From Tetrapyrgos nigripes (Eukaryota; Basidiomycota; Agaricomycetes; Agaricales; Campanellaceae): 64,000 nt of DNA. The notes beneath the pieces were generated by a model. It did no database searches. It was not told the DNA's origin and worked only from the letters and a program-made list of their open reading frames with translations. Position numbers and translations under genes: made by a program. The stretch is taken from positions 1 through 64,000 of the forward strand of contig JAACJM010000351.1 in the NCBI GenBank assembly GCA_013368315.1. The letters run 5' to 3'. Each line of letters opens with the position of its first letter. Position 1 is the stretch's first letter. Shown one piece after another: positions 22,525-33,383 of this stretch.

Positions 22525-23250
22525 GTTCATTGAGGGAATGTATATTATGCATACCACAGTGTTCATTGCACCATGGTTTAGCCTCTGCTGAATCACCATT
22601 CTTTTTAAAATTACAGAGATAGAATGCTCAATTTTTCCTATATTTTTCCAACTGTCTTAGATAGACTTACAAGCTAAAAAATAGTTTAGATATATTCAGG
22701 AGAAATTTGCACATATAAAAGACATTTCAGGGCATATACAGTCATCTATGGTCATTTGGGAAGGTGAAATTTTGTGAGGCTTCAGAGTCCCTCACTTTGT
22801 TGTCCCTCATTCTACAAACTTTGTATATACCTAGTAGATACATAATACAATGTTTTTATGCAGTAGAGCCAGGTATCTGAGGACTGCGAAGCAGCAGCAA
22901 ATGGTAATCAGTGCCAAAACCTGTTACCGTCACTTTTTGAGCATTTGGGATGTGACAAGATAAGGCTTAATAGGAAGTCTATGTTGTCATTGTATGTCAC
23001 CTATCTATTTACTTGTCATCTTCTGACTCAATGGAACTACTCGCTTAATGAGATGTGTGACATCCTTGTCTCCTATCGCTGTTCCTCCTCCGGTTTTGAG
23101 GTCATTCATACCTATTGTACTGGTTCTGTGCTGCAGAGATTGTTATCTAAACAGAGCTTTGTTATATCCTTCAAGTTTAGGGATTCTATGCTGTCAAATT
23201 CTGCTATTCAGTGCTAATACATATGTTTCAGTGTAGTATTTACTCTATGA
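22525..23250. other. No recognisable feature
   Basis: AT-rich sequence between two solo LTRs. The short open frame at 22945-23217 has no motif and overlaps another frame of equal quality, so I do not call it a gene. Confidence 0.4.
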
Positions 23251-23255
23251 TAAGG

Positions 23256-23692
23256 TGTTATGATCTGAACAAGTTCCATGGCAACCCACAGGCAGTTCTT
23301 GCACAGGTATATATAATTATTTATTCATCTCCATAGTAGTGCGCAGGATTGCACAGTAATGTACAGCAATGCACAAATATATACAGTAGATAGGTATATA
23401 AGACTTAGATACAGAGTCTTGTACCTTAGCTCAATATTTTGCACAACAAGACCTTTCTACTATGGAGTATTAGTCTCAGACAGACTCATTGGTGTCACGA
23501 TTATCAACAATCCCCACCAACAACTTTATTCAGCCACTCGTACCAACAGGATGCTACATACTACCACAACAACTTACCACAACACTCACCACAACGCTCG
23601 CTGTGCTTCTGCCCACTAGTGGCCCCTTGGGGAAGGTCTTGCATTGTCCAAAACACCAGTCATCGGCATCAGGTTTTGGTCAATTCGTAACA
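23256..23692. repeat. Solo LTR of a second family with TAAGG target duplication
   Basis: 437 bp from TGTTATGATC to ATTCGTAACA, with inverted ends TGTTA...TAACA. TAAGG flanks both sides (23251-23255 and 23693-23697). A TATA-like GTATATAAGACTTAG is near 23396, which suggests plus orientation. No internal region. It is unrelated to the TGTCACGA family; the superfamily is unknown. Confidence 0.88.
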
Positions 23693-23697
23693 TAAGG

Positions 23698-24812
23698 ACT
23701 CTCCAAGGCAGATTCACTCAGGAAGTTCAGCAATTGTAAAATAGTAATAATCAGTTGAAGTATACATAATTCTGAGGCCAGGAATCAAGGGAAACAAAAG
23801 AAAAAGTCATATATCCCATATGACTGTGTCATCCCAAATGGCCATAGATGACTGTAAGTAGCTTCTGCATCATTTTGAGATGGTTCAAGAGTAGCTGGAG
23901 GAAGCTTGAGTGTGGCTTGAGGTGTTTTAGCTGTAGCTTGAGTGTGGCACTTTTCCTATCAGTCTATACACACATGTATTTCATAGATCTGCTCTTATTT
24001 TGTTGGTACAATGCACTTACAAATTCTGATGTTATGTACGAGGCCTTGACACCCAGTGAAAAGTCCAGAAAGCGAAATTGCACCAAAACAAGCCATGGCA
24101 GTTGGCTTGCTACAGCATACTCTGGCTTTCTTTGGCTCAAAAAGTTGATCAAGAACGAATTCCTAGATAGAGCCAGGTCAAGTGAGATTGCTCAGTGGCC
24201 ATCAGCAAAAGCCAATAAACTATATCTGATCTGCAACAATGCTAAAGGCCTGGAAATGTTTTGAAAATCATACAAGAACTTTAAACACCAACCTTGCTGG
24301 AAATAGTGCAAATGACTACATTTGTCAGTGAAAGATACAGTAGTGACCACATCCTACAATGGGAGTGCAGGATAAATCTGCTGGTAGAGTATACAACCAT
24401 GAATGAAGAATCTTGTGTAAGTGAAGAATGCAGTAGGAAATGAAGGGTGTAGTTATAAATAAAGAATGCCTCAGTGATTGAAGGATCCAATGATGAATAT
24501 AGAATTGGCATGTCATTCAAGAATGTTGAACTACTTGAGATCTGAAAAGTTTCCCAACCTTGACATACCTTTAATGCCATTGCAGACCATATCATAGCAC
24601 ACTGGAACATTTAAATATTGACAATCAATTTATCATATATACTAAAGCTACTATGGCTGACAAGACAGTAATGATTAGTAGAGTCTTGTTATATACACAG
24701 CAGCCCAAAAAAAAAGAGCAAAGCAATAGAAACATAAGGCTGCATTGGAAAAAACTGTCACTCATCATGGTTGCCAACAGCCTTTTACTGATCCACTGGC
24801 CAACTTGCCTGG
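23698..24812. other. Mostly unannotatable; possible exon at about 24010-24264
   Basis: A plus-strand frame at 23848-24264 ends in a lysine-rich segment (SEKSRKRNCTKTSHGSW) without family match. Near 23905, CTTGAGTGTGGC units resemble those of the Mutator-like element at 7384. Around 24400-24500 GAAGAATG-like words repeat irregularly. I see no convincing gene. Confidence 0.25.
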
Positions 24813-26095
24813 TCATTGTTGGGTGAGGCCTGAGACTGTGGTCAGTGAGTGACATCTGAAGTTGAGCAGTAAACATACCCAGTTCACAGGTTTGAGTGGC
24901 GAACAAGGTGTTGATGTAGAAGCCACCCATTTCACCTCTCTGTCTATGATCTTGGATGACAATGAACCTGGGATTGATGAGGGTGAAGGGCCTGTGGTTG
25001 ACAATGAGGGAGCACCCAGGGTTGACAATGATGGAGTGCCTGTGGTTGACAATGTCAAAGAACCAGTAGTTGGTGGTGATGAAGCAGCCACAGTTGATGA
25101 GGGTAAAGGGCTTGTGGTTGACAATGATAGGGCACCTGTGGTAGATGATGATGGAGTGGCTGTGGTAGACAATGACAGAGCAGCTGCGGTCGACAATAAG
25201 GGAGCACCTGTGGTCAATGATGAGGGAGTGCCTGTGCTTGGTGTTGAAGAACCAGTAGTTGATGCTGCACCATCATTGGGACTGGGCCTGAAGACAAGAC
25301 TAAAGATGAGTGTGAAGAAATTGACAAATTGTTGAGTCATTTGCTCTTGCTCTCTCTGATAAAGAAGGTTTAGTTGAACAGTGGTACTGTTGGTGTCACT
25401 GGTGCTGTCACTTTTCTGCTTTGCTTTCTTCCTCTTCTTGCCCTTATCGTCTGGGAGCATCCACCCAATGAACCTAAAGGAAATGTTACAAATGATTCAG
25501 AAAGAACTAAGTAAGTCTTCAAGATAACCTGGGCATGCTCCTCCATCAATTTGTCAGGGTCCTTGAACATGTTGAGAATGGTGCTGAAGAACACTCTCTT
25601 GTCATGAGCTCCATCATCAATGTGCCAATCATTTGAGCGAGATAAGGAATGCCAAGCCTGGAACATGTGGCATCAGTAGGCAGCAGCATCACAACAAGAA
25701 AGCCTTACCAGAAGAGAAGCATAAGTGATCATCTCAGGGGTCACAGTGCATAGATTGAACCTGTATATGGGACCCTTCTTGACGTTGAACTGATTGCCAA
25801 TTGGGGTGATCATAAAACTGGCAGCAGTTTCGGGAGTCCAAAATAAACAAACAAAGCACTAGATGTACATCAGTGAGTCGACAACACAGGAAACAAAGAA
25901 AGAGTGAAATGGTAAACAAAATATGTACCAAAAAGATTAGTCATCCACAAAAAATTCCCGACTCCACATGTTCTTCACCCTTTGAGGCATCATCACCCAG
26001 ATTGTCATACATGAATGCAGGAATATGAGTAGCGCTGATCAGGATCTCACCCTCAGATACCTTCAAACAAAACCTATATAGCCACTTGTCAGTTC
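24813..26095 (-). pseudogene. Agaric-type hypothetical protein with Ser/Thr/Pro repeat tail
   Basis: Reading on the minus strand, an upstream exon (about 26095-25940) codes ATHIPAFMYDNLGDD, the next (ending at 25709) GPIYRFNLCTVTPEM, then 25657-25529 codes AWHSLSRSNDWHIDDGAHD, and the last (25473 down) KGKKRKKAKQKSD followed by about twelve degenerate repeats of the type STTG-P-S. Introns 25658-25708 and 25474-25528 fit the usual 51-55 nt size. The first part resembles a mushroom family often labelled DUF6698; I am not sure of that name. A stop after GIFCG and uncertain boundaries make it likely broken. Function unknown. Confidence 0.45.
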
Positions 26096-27180
26096 AGAGA
26101 TTACTTGGAGGTAAGAGGCCAAGCTATGTTGGCAAGAACAATTACTATGTTTGCAATGTTACACTTACTTTCAGCTGTACCATTTCAATAGTGTATAATT
26201 TCAACCAATAGTTTTGATAGACAAAAATAGACAAATAACTGGGGAAGTGTTGAAATTCTATATTACCATCTATCATTTGCCATTGCAGTTGATATTTACA
26301 GCCTTGATTATAGTTAACAGCTTTACATCTTTGATTTTGTTACTGCTGTACTTATGCTGTACTTAACCTGTACTCACCATGCATAGTTATCTCACATATT
26401 CAGTAGTACATAGTATAAAAGCATGTAGAAAAGTAGGTACTGAAATCATGTGATTGCAGTAAGCTGCAAGTGCAATACAAACTATTCAACTCCATATTAT
26501 GTGGCCTATGACCTCACTATGAATTACTTAATGTAATTCCTACACAATCACATTTAATGCCTCTACACAATTTAGAGCATTAATTCCTACAGGAAGTGCT
26601 GGCCTCTGCAGGACAACATCTTTCCCTCTCATTTTGCATTTAAATGGGTCAATGATGGGTCCATAACAGACATAAATCCTCAGTAAACTCTCCTCAAGTT
26701 TCAACTCATCAATCTTTCCTATCATCCTCTACAAACTCACTTGCCTTAAGTGGGCTAGTGAAGCTCATGCTGGCATGGACAAATCTGACATGAGAACAAG
26801 CAGTGCACCAAGAGAAATTGCAAAAACACAAAGTCTCAGCATAAGCTGTTGGAGTAGGGATATCAGTAGCATTCCACTCATGTCATAGCCCTAAGCTATT
26901 CCACTGTGTACTCTGAAAAGTCACAAAGCCTGATGCACTCATTGTCCAGCCTGTGGCCTTGTGTGCTAGAAGTAAGAAGATAATCTGTGGTAGCCTTAGC
27001 ATCAAACAGAGCCAAATTGGAGTTCAAGTGGATGTGGAGGAACCAGAAAGGCTGCATAACAGAACCTGGATCCCCAAGTAGGCGCAGAAGAGCCAAAAAA
27101 GCCAAACCACTCCACTACCTAAATGGTGAAAAAAAGTATCATACAGAACAAACCTCATTTCATTTAGATTCATAATATCT
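26096..27180. other. No supported gene
   Basis: Short minus-strand frames (26540-26725 with KCKMRGKDVVLQRPAL, and 26896-27105) might be distant upstream exons of the 24813-26095 gene but show no family motif and no clear splice links. Otherwise nothing is recognised. Confidence 0.3.
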
Positions 27181-27184
27181 CTTT

Positions 27185-27970
27185 GTCCAAATTACCTATC
27201 AATGTGTGGTTTCTCTCTCTATCATTCTGGGGTAAAATGAAGCCAGAATGACCCCATAACAGGAATCAACCCTTGATCAACTACCCTCCACTCACTTATC
27301 CTCCCCCTCACTCCTCACAAACTCATATCTCCATGTCTGGATGACCTATCAGTGTGAGCTTGCTTTCCCCTTTTCTCTTGATTTAAATGAAAGCAGAATG
27401 GCCCCACAAAATGAGTAAGCCCATGGTCAATCCCCCTCCACTCACATACCCTCCCCCTGACCCCTCCAGGGACTCATGTCCAGACCACCTATCAACATGG
27501 GGTTAGATTCCCTCTTTTCTTTAAATTGAATGAGGTCAAAATGGCCCCACAAACCAAATAATCTCTTGGTCAACCCCCCTCTGCTAACTCCATGTCCAGA
27601 CCACCTATCAATGTGAGGTTTGTTTTCCCATTTTCTTGAAGCTAATTGAGGGCCATAATGGCCCCACAAACAAATAATCTCTTGGTCAACCCCCCTCCAC
27701 TCACATACTCTCCCCCTCACCTCCCACAAACTCATATCTCCATGTCCAGACCACCTATCAATGTGGGGTTTGTTTTCCCATTTTCTTGAAGTTAATTGAG
27801 TCCATAATGGCCCCACAAAACAGATAATCTCTTGGTGAACCCCCCTCCACTCATGTACTCTCCTCCTCACCCCCCCACAAACTCATATATCCATGTCCAG
27901 ACCACCTATCAGTGTGAGGATTTTTTCCCTTATCTTCTTGAGTTAAATGAGGCCAGAATATGGCAAGAAC
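27185..27970. repeat. Minisatellite, about six units of 120-155 bp
   Basis: The phrase ACCTATCAATGTG starts units near 27194, 27346, 27486, 27604, 27757 and 27902. Within each unit follow a T-rich TTTTCCC...TTCTTGA segment, TAATGGCCCCACAAA, ATAATCTCTTGGTCAACC, CCTCCACTCACATAC and CATGTCCAGACC. Unit length varies because of internal deletions. The array keeps frame by chance in one minus-strand ORF (27442-27870), which I treat as a shadow. Confidence 0.85.
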
Positions 27971-28575
27971 TATAGAATTACATGAGAAACCAAACTACAT
28001 CCAACATCTCCTCATTCCTAGATTCCCTACAGGCTTTTTAACTTGCATACTGGTCCATCTCCATGTTCTACTACCTTTATGCAAGTGAAGGCTTCCAAAC
28101 AAGATCCTAATGATACAAAACAGGTGAGATTTGGTAAAAAAACCATGAAACATCCTTGAGGGTGTGTTACACAACTGCAAGGATGTTTCATCACTGTAGT
28201 CAAAAAATGTCATCATGTTTGAAATATCTCCATATTCTGCATGTCAAATTAAAGATAGGTAACATTTTGGAGTTGACTAACAGAAGGAAGTTCAATAACT
28301 ATTACAAGATGCTATAGTGTAGTGGTTATGCAGCTTCCTAAAGCTGATATAATCTTTCTGCTGCCATCGCCCTCCAGCACAACATTCCCATCCTCTACCT
28401 CATCTCTTATGGTGCGTAATCATTGCTGTCTTGATGCTGACATCTTTGGTGTACAGATTGTGAAGTTTTGTGAAGTTTTTACGAGGTCTCACCATCTCAC
28501 ATCTGAGACCTCTCTGACAAACACTCCCTGCTGTACTTTTGGTGCGCCTCTAGTCTGAGAGGTCCTCACACCCCT

Positions 28576-29005
28576 TCACTGGGGAAAGGTGCCACTGCTT
28601 CACATGGCAAATTACGAGGCCTGTTTAAGTAAAATGGTTTTGTATGCAGTAAAAAATTCTTTTATTTAGATAGAGCCCAATACTGTACCATTTTAATGTA
28701 ACAGTGCCTTTAAACGACCTTGGATTAGAGGTATCCATAGTGATTCAGAGTCTCAGAGAGTGGCTCTTGATGACTTTCGACAGCTGTTGAGGGAAGGTAA
28801 ACGCCAAGTAAACACATCTGAACCTGGTGCATCGACAGTGATGGAGGGAAGGCAGGAATGATGTGTCAGTTGAGCGTCAGCTGAAACAGCAGTGTTCGGG
28901 CACTTTGGAGCACTGAGGTGGCATGTAAAAGTTAGAACCCATGAGAAAGTTTGATACTCAGTTGGGGGGTTGACATAAGTTAACTCAGCCTAAAGGGCCT
29001 CGTAA
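28576..29005 (-). mobile_element. Rearranged member of the TTACGAGGCC repeat family
   Basis: The left end (ACTGGGG ... TTCACATGGCAAATTACGAGG) is the reverse complement of the right end of the 18386-18716 copy. The right end (TTGACATAAGTTAACTCAGC ... GGGCCTCGTAA) is the reverse complement of its left end. The inside is different sequence with no recognisable ORF. Ends conserved with a divergent centre is typical of non-autonomous DNA transposons. Confidence 0.55.
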
Positions 29006-29900
29006 ACACTTCCCTGCTCTCCCTTTGACATCTTCTGGTGTCCTTGTTATGAAATCTATTGCTGAGCTGCTCAACAGCACCTCTACTAGACTCCCAATCC
29101 TCCTTCTTCATTCCTGCATGTCGACAGTACCTCAAGACTTCTCCAGCCCCACTTCCTGGTCCCTTTCACCCCTCCAATCTCCCATCCTCACTCCCTCCAC
29201 TGTGTACACTGCGTTGTCTCTCTTCATCACAGCCAGTGTCTCAGTATCTATGACTTCCACCAGTGATGTCAGGCTTTCCACTGTCTGCCCATCCTTCCAG
29301 ATCCCATGACTCTGAGGCCTAGGCCGTCAAAAACAGTCTCAGACGACTGGACTGCAGGGGGGCATATGCTCGTCTGCAGGGTTTTCAGATTGCCTCACTT
29401 TCTTTTCCTGCTGCTTATCTTTCCAGTGCAGCACCCATTCCTGCACTCTCCATCACTATCTCCTCCACTGCTGTCGATATTCAGCCCTATGTCTACAGCA
29501 TCCCTCTCCCATCCATTTCTTTTGTATCTTTTTCTCTCTATGTTGTTTTGTAGGTTGCATGTACTTGTACAGTAGTAGTAGTAGTAGTACTTACTATAAT
29601 AACTCGAACCCTGCTTACTAACCTTTCTTTCAGCATATGCTTACTCCCTCCAATGGTCCTATCTCATTTTGCGTTGAGATAACGCCACACTGTCTCTGCA
29701 CCTTCACATCAAGACATCGTCATACCATCTCCATGTACTGTGTTGATGGGAGGGTCAAAGTCTTTGGTACCCAATGAGACCTTGGAGTAGGTCAGAATCC
29801 ATTCCTTCAGTGTGCTGACGTTGTTGGACACTGCTTGACTAGTGGCCTTGCTCATCTAGGACATTATCAGTAAGCAAGCAATCAATGGTAGGACAGAGTA
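29006..29900. other. No supported gene; short TAG microsatellite
   Basis: Pyrimidine-rich sequence with overlapping short plus-strand frames (29025-29309, 29306-29575) lacking motifs. A (TAG)7-like run lies at about 29573-29590. Confidence 0.35.
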
Positions 29901-29917
29901 TCTGACTCACCAAGGCA

Positions 29918-31290
29918 TCACTCTACAATGTTGTCCATGTGCTTGTTAAAATTGGAAACACAACCAGCGAGTTTGTCATAGAGTGCATACAGTTGTTCTC
30001 TAGAAAGGAGTGAGTTTGGTGGTCCAAAAAGAGCAAGATACTTACTTGTCACTATCATCATAGTCAGCAGGTTTGTTGTTGTCTTTCTTGCATGCAAAAT
30101 TGCCAAGTAGGACAGGAAAATAGTTGCACAGTATCCTTGAATGCTGTCAAATAGCTCTTGTTGCATTGAAGTGTCAGTATAGTCAAATGATGAATGAACA
30201 GAAAGATATATATGCTTTGCCTTTCAGCTTATGACCATGTAGTAGGTCAACAATGGTTAAGTCTTTCTTGGCCTTCTTGCCTTGCTTCTTGCAGTCGTCT
30301 TCCTCCTTGTCCTGTTCCTCATCCTTGTCATCTTCTTCCTTATCATCTTCACTGGTATCGTTGGCCTTTCTCTTCATTCCACGTTGCTTGGATGTTGAGT
30401 CTTGTTTCTCTTGCATAGTTTGTGACTGGGAGGTTCTGGAGTTTGTCTTGAGGACAAGGAGGCATGGTAAGACATTACATAGAGATGAGAGCTGGAAAGA
30501 TGCTGGTGGTATGTGTTTAAGAAGGAAATCAACACATTCTTGCATTTTGAACCATTGTTTGTTGGAGTTTGCACACAAGGCCAGCAAAACTCTGCAAGTC
30601 AGTGTCCAGCACAGGAGGATCACATGGTATATATGGATGGAAAACAAAGCTGTTAGAAATATGGGAGGAGCTGGGGTTGACTAGAAAGATTTGCAGTAAA
30701 AGGGCTGAGTCCATATGAAAAAAGAGTAGAAATGGCAGAGGCAAACATAGAATTTCAGAAAAGGATAGCAAACAGTGACTAGTTCGATACTGTACATTGG
30801 AACATGTGGTGTTGTAGTCACAGTAGCAAAGACCAAGAATGGGAATAAATTTGCCAAACCAAAATGAAACTGTAAGTCATAGCAAACCAGATGTTACTTA
30901 TACTTCAGAAAGAGAGAGGGAAAAGAGAGTCTAGACACCACCGACAACATCTTTACAACTGTGCCATCAGACAAATCATCATTGGAACCTCTAGCCTTTT
31001 TAACTTCTGCTCATTTGGTGTCAGCTAGTGAAAACAAGAAGTCAGCCACAGCACTGGGAAAATCCTTTGAGAAACTCACATTTGGCTGCCTTGCACTCTA
31101 GCTCATCCCAGTCATTGCCAGAGTCACTTTCAGACCCATTGCCAAAATCAGAACATCATCACTAGCAGACTCTTTGAAGTCTTCTGATTCCACCTTGAAT
31201 TCTGACTCCAAGCCTGAGTCATTTGAGATGTCACTCTGAACAAAGAAAGTGAGTGTCCATGCAAGCAATAGCAGGAAGAGCATACCTCAG
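29918..31290 (-). pseudogene. Decayed minus-strand multi-exon gene, acidic/lysine-rich
   Basis: Minus-strand segments in order: SDISNDSGLESEFKVESED (about 31230), FPSAVADFLFSLADTK (about 31050), CVDFLLKHIPPASF (about 30530), a strongly acidic and basic stretch with repeated DKEEDDKDEE (about 30310), DLTIVDLLHGHKLKGKA, and finally a segment with EQLYALYDKLAGCV (about 30000). Segments are in different frames with plausible short introns and some stops. The composition and neighbours suggest another transposon-linked agaric protein. No function can be assigned. Confidence 0.35.
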
Positions 31291-31947
31291 CTCCACCAAT
31301 TGTCCCTCTTAGAAAGGTCTGACCACCACCCTGGAAAATTTGTATGGGCTTTCATTGATATGTTTCATGATAAGACCCCAGTTCAAGTTGACAGGACCCT
31401 CAGCTATAGGTATATTGACTGAACTGACCAAACAATCAGTAAGACTGGACCAACAAATAGAGAAGACACTCACTCCAACCAATTATCCAGATATGATATG
31501 AGGAACAAATAGAGTACAAACAGATAAGATAGTGATGGCATAGTGAGGTGTGTGAACTTATGTTACCATATCAGGTTTCTCTCTTCTTGTCCACATCCTA
31601 TGGTGTGCAAGTCTGCTGGCTCATTGCTGGCAGCCTGTTTGGGCCTTTCTTTTTCAACCCACCCACCTCTCCCCAGTGCTTTGGGGCATCAGGATTGCCA
31701 TTTGTAGATGGTCCTGACACTCCCAGCCCTGAGCTTGAGAGCAAGCAGCTATTGAGGCTGCCATTTTGCTGGTCATGTGGCCCAAGCTCAGGCCAAACCC
31801 TTCACCAAAACCCACAAAGCTAGTATAGAGCATGTCTCTATGGAAACTAGTATAGAGCCTGTCTCTAGAAGATACCAATCTTTGGGAAGCCCAAAAATTG
31901 GAATACTTGGATATCTCCTCATGATTAGGAGTCTATCTTATTATGAA
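31291..31947. other. No supported gene
   Basis: Short frames at 31548-31823 and 31654-31878 overlap on opposite strands and show no family features. Confidence 0.35.
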
Positions 31948-32277
31948 GTTGATGGTTACAAGGCCTCTTAAAGGCCAAGTTAACTTATGTCGACCTCGAA
32001 AATTTTACCACGACCTCAAAATCCCACCCCTTTTCATTGCCACAGCTGGTCTTTGCCCTTCCCAACAACCAGAATGTCCAGACTCTGTCTAGACGAGATC
32101 CAAGGACCGTTAACGTCAATAACCACAATGTCATGCTAGCATGTCAAATCGGTCTGCTTAACGCCCTTCTTCCCTCTCACTTTCCACTGATTCTCCCTCC
32201 CTTCTGCATAACCTGGGTTAGACTACATGAAAGGGCCTTGTAATTTGCCACACGAAGCGATGGCCCTTTGCCCCAGT
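31948..32277 (+). mobile_element. TTACGAGGCC-ended small repeat, CpG-depleted copy
   Basis: Aligns end to end with 18386-18716. Nearly every difference is CG in the other copy and TG or CA here, for example TTACGAGG versus TTACAAGG and CCCGACAACCGG versus CCCAACAACCAG. It lies outside any gene. Confidence 0.8.
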
Positions 32278-32534
32278 CTTGACATCCTCCATCACAGAGC
32301 ATTATATTGAGTTGATATACAACAGTGCCTTTGTGGAATCTTTGAAAATCAAGGTCAAATCAAACTGCCTCAGACCATACTCCACACATTCCAAAGAAGC
32401 AATCACAATGTTGGCAAGTGTCACAACAAGAAATGGAGGATTGGGAGATGGACCAGGCAATCCCTTGTGGGCTGCAAGCAGACAGTGGTTTGGAATGGAA
32501 CACCCTTAAAGGACAACTCCCTGAACAGAATGTC
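32278..32534. other. No supported gene between repeat and LTR
   Basis: A 76-residue plus frame at 32279-32509 starts inside the repeat edge and has no recognisable motif. Confidence 0.3.
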
Positions 32535-33042
32535 TGTTACGACGGAAGTCATACTTCAAGGTTTCACCTTTCATTTGTTTGTTTGTTGAGCCTTTCTGTT
32601 GAAGAAAGGTTTGAGCAAGACTTCTGAAGATGAGTATTACTCAAAGTAAGACTTGTAGAAAGATGTATAGGGTTGAGCTGGGGAATCTAGCTTGAAGAAT
32701 ACTCTACCTATATACTAGGATATCTTGTAACTATGAGTCAGAGTACAATGTGCGTAAAGCATGTAAATTGTCTGTAGTAGCTATGTCAAACAGCATGTAA
32801 GTAATAAGAGACATGCATACATTGCATGTATAAGATAAGAGCAAAGGAAACATGCACACAATGCATGTAAACAATGTGTAAGTAATAGTAGACATGTGTA
32901 CTATGCATGTGAGAGAAAAAGCAAGGATAGAGCATGGCAAACGAAAGGGAAACATGTGTTAGATAAGAAGAAATGAAACAAAGTAAAGAAATGAAAGGGT
33001 GAGTCAAAGAGTCCTATAGAATAGGGGTGAGAAATTGTAACA
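32535..33042 (-). repeat. LTR of a minus-strand retrotransposon
   Basis: 508 bp with inverted ends TGTTAC...GTAACA. On the minus strand it begins TGTTACAATTTCTC. Immediately upstream on that strand is the purine tract AAGTTGGGGAGTAA (rc of 33043-33056), so this is a 3' LTR. It contains three variants of an ACATGCA/TGCATGT word. It may belong with the Gypsy pol at 35509-39120, but the 5' LTR was not found. Confidence 0.65.
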
Positions 33043-33059
33043 TTACTCCCCAACTTCAA

Positions 33060-33340
33060 TAATCTGCCATCAGTTCTCCAGTGATGTTTGCCCATACTAC
33101 ATCATCTAATCCTCCTTCTGGGTCAAGCTCTGGTGAATCCAGTCTATAGTTGTGTTAATTTCTGCCAGCTGTGCTTCTATGAGGGCATCGAGAAGGGTAG
33201 TGACCTGGTTGGTACTCCCCACATATGTAGCATTTGAAGCGCTCACAGGAACTAGTGAAATGTCCATCCTTGTGGCACCAGTAGCAGCGAACGGTGTTGG
33301 AGCTTGCAGGCAAGGGACTTCAGTCAACAATGATAGGCCT
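33060..33340 (-). pseudogene. Double zinc-knuckle Gag-like fragment
   Basis: On the minus strand the frame reads CYWCHKDGHFTSSC (CX2CX4HX4C) and then, six residues on, CYICGEYQPGHYPSRC (CX2CX6HX4C). After a stop it continues with DSPELDPEGGLDDVVW and ends next to the polypurine tract of the LTR at 32535-33042. Two adjacent knuckles of this type occur in retrotransposon Gag proteins and bind nucleic acid. Position just before the 3' LTR is unusual for Gag and suggests that pol was deleted or that this is an extra 3' ORF. Confidence 0.6.
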
Positions 33341-33383
33341 ATTCCTGGTTCCAATGATACACCGTACAAAATTCACATATAGA

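Noticed and set aside
24862..25335. Plus-strand ORF with VVDND repeats
   Set aside because: Opposite strand has splice-linked upstream exons with family-like motifs; the repeat makes both strands open.
27442..27870. 142-residue minus-strand ORF with internal repeats
   Set aside because: It is simply the minisatellite read in one frame; no start context, splice sites or family motif.
28312..28345. tRNA/SINE-like box A (TAGTGTAGTGGTTATGCAG)
   Set aside because: No matching box B or tRNA fold downstream; probably chance.
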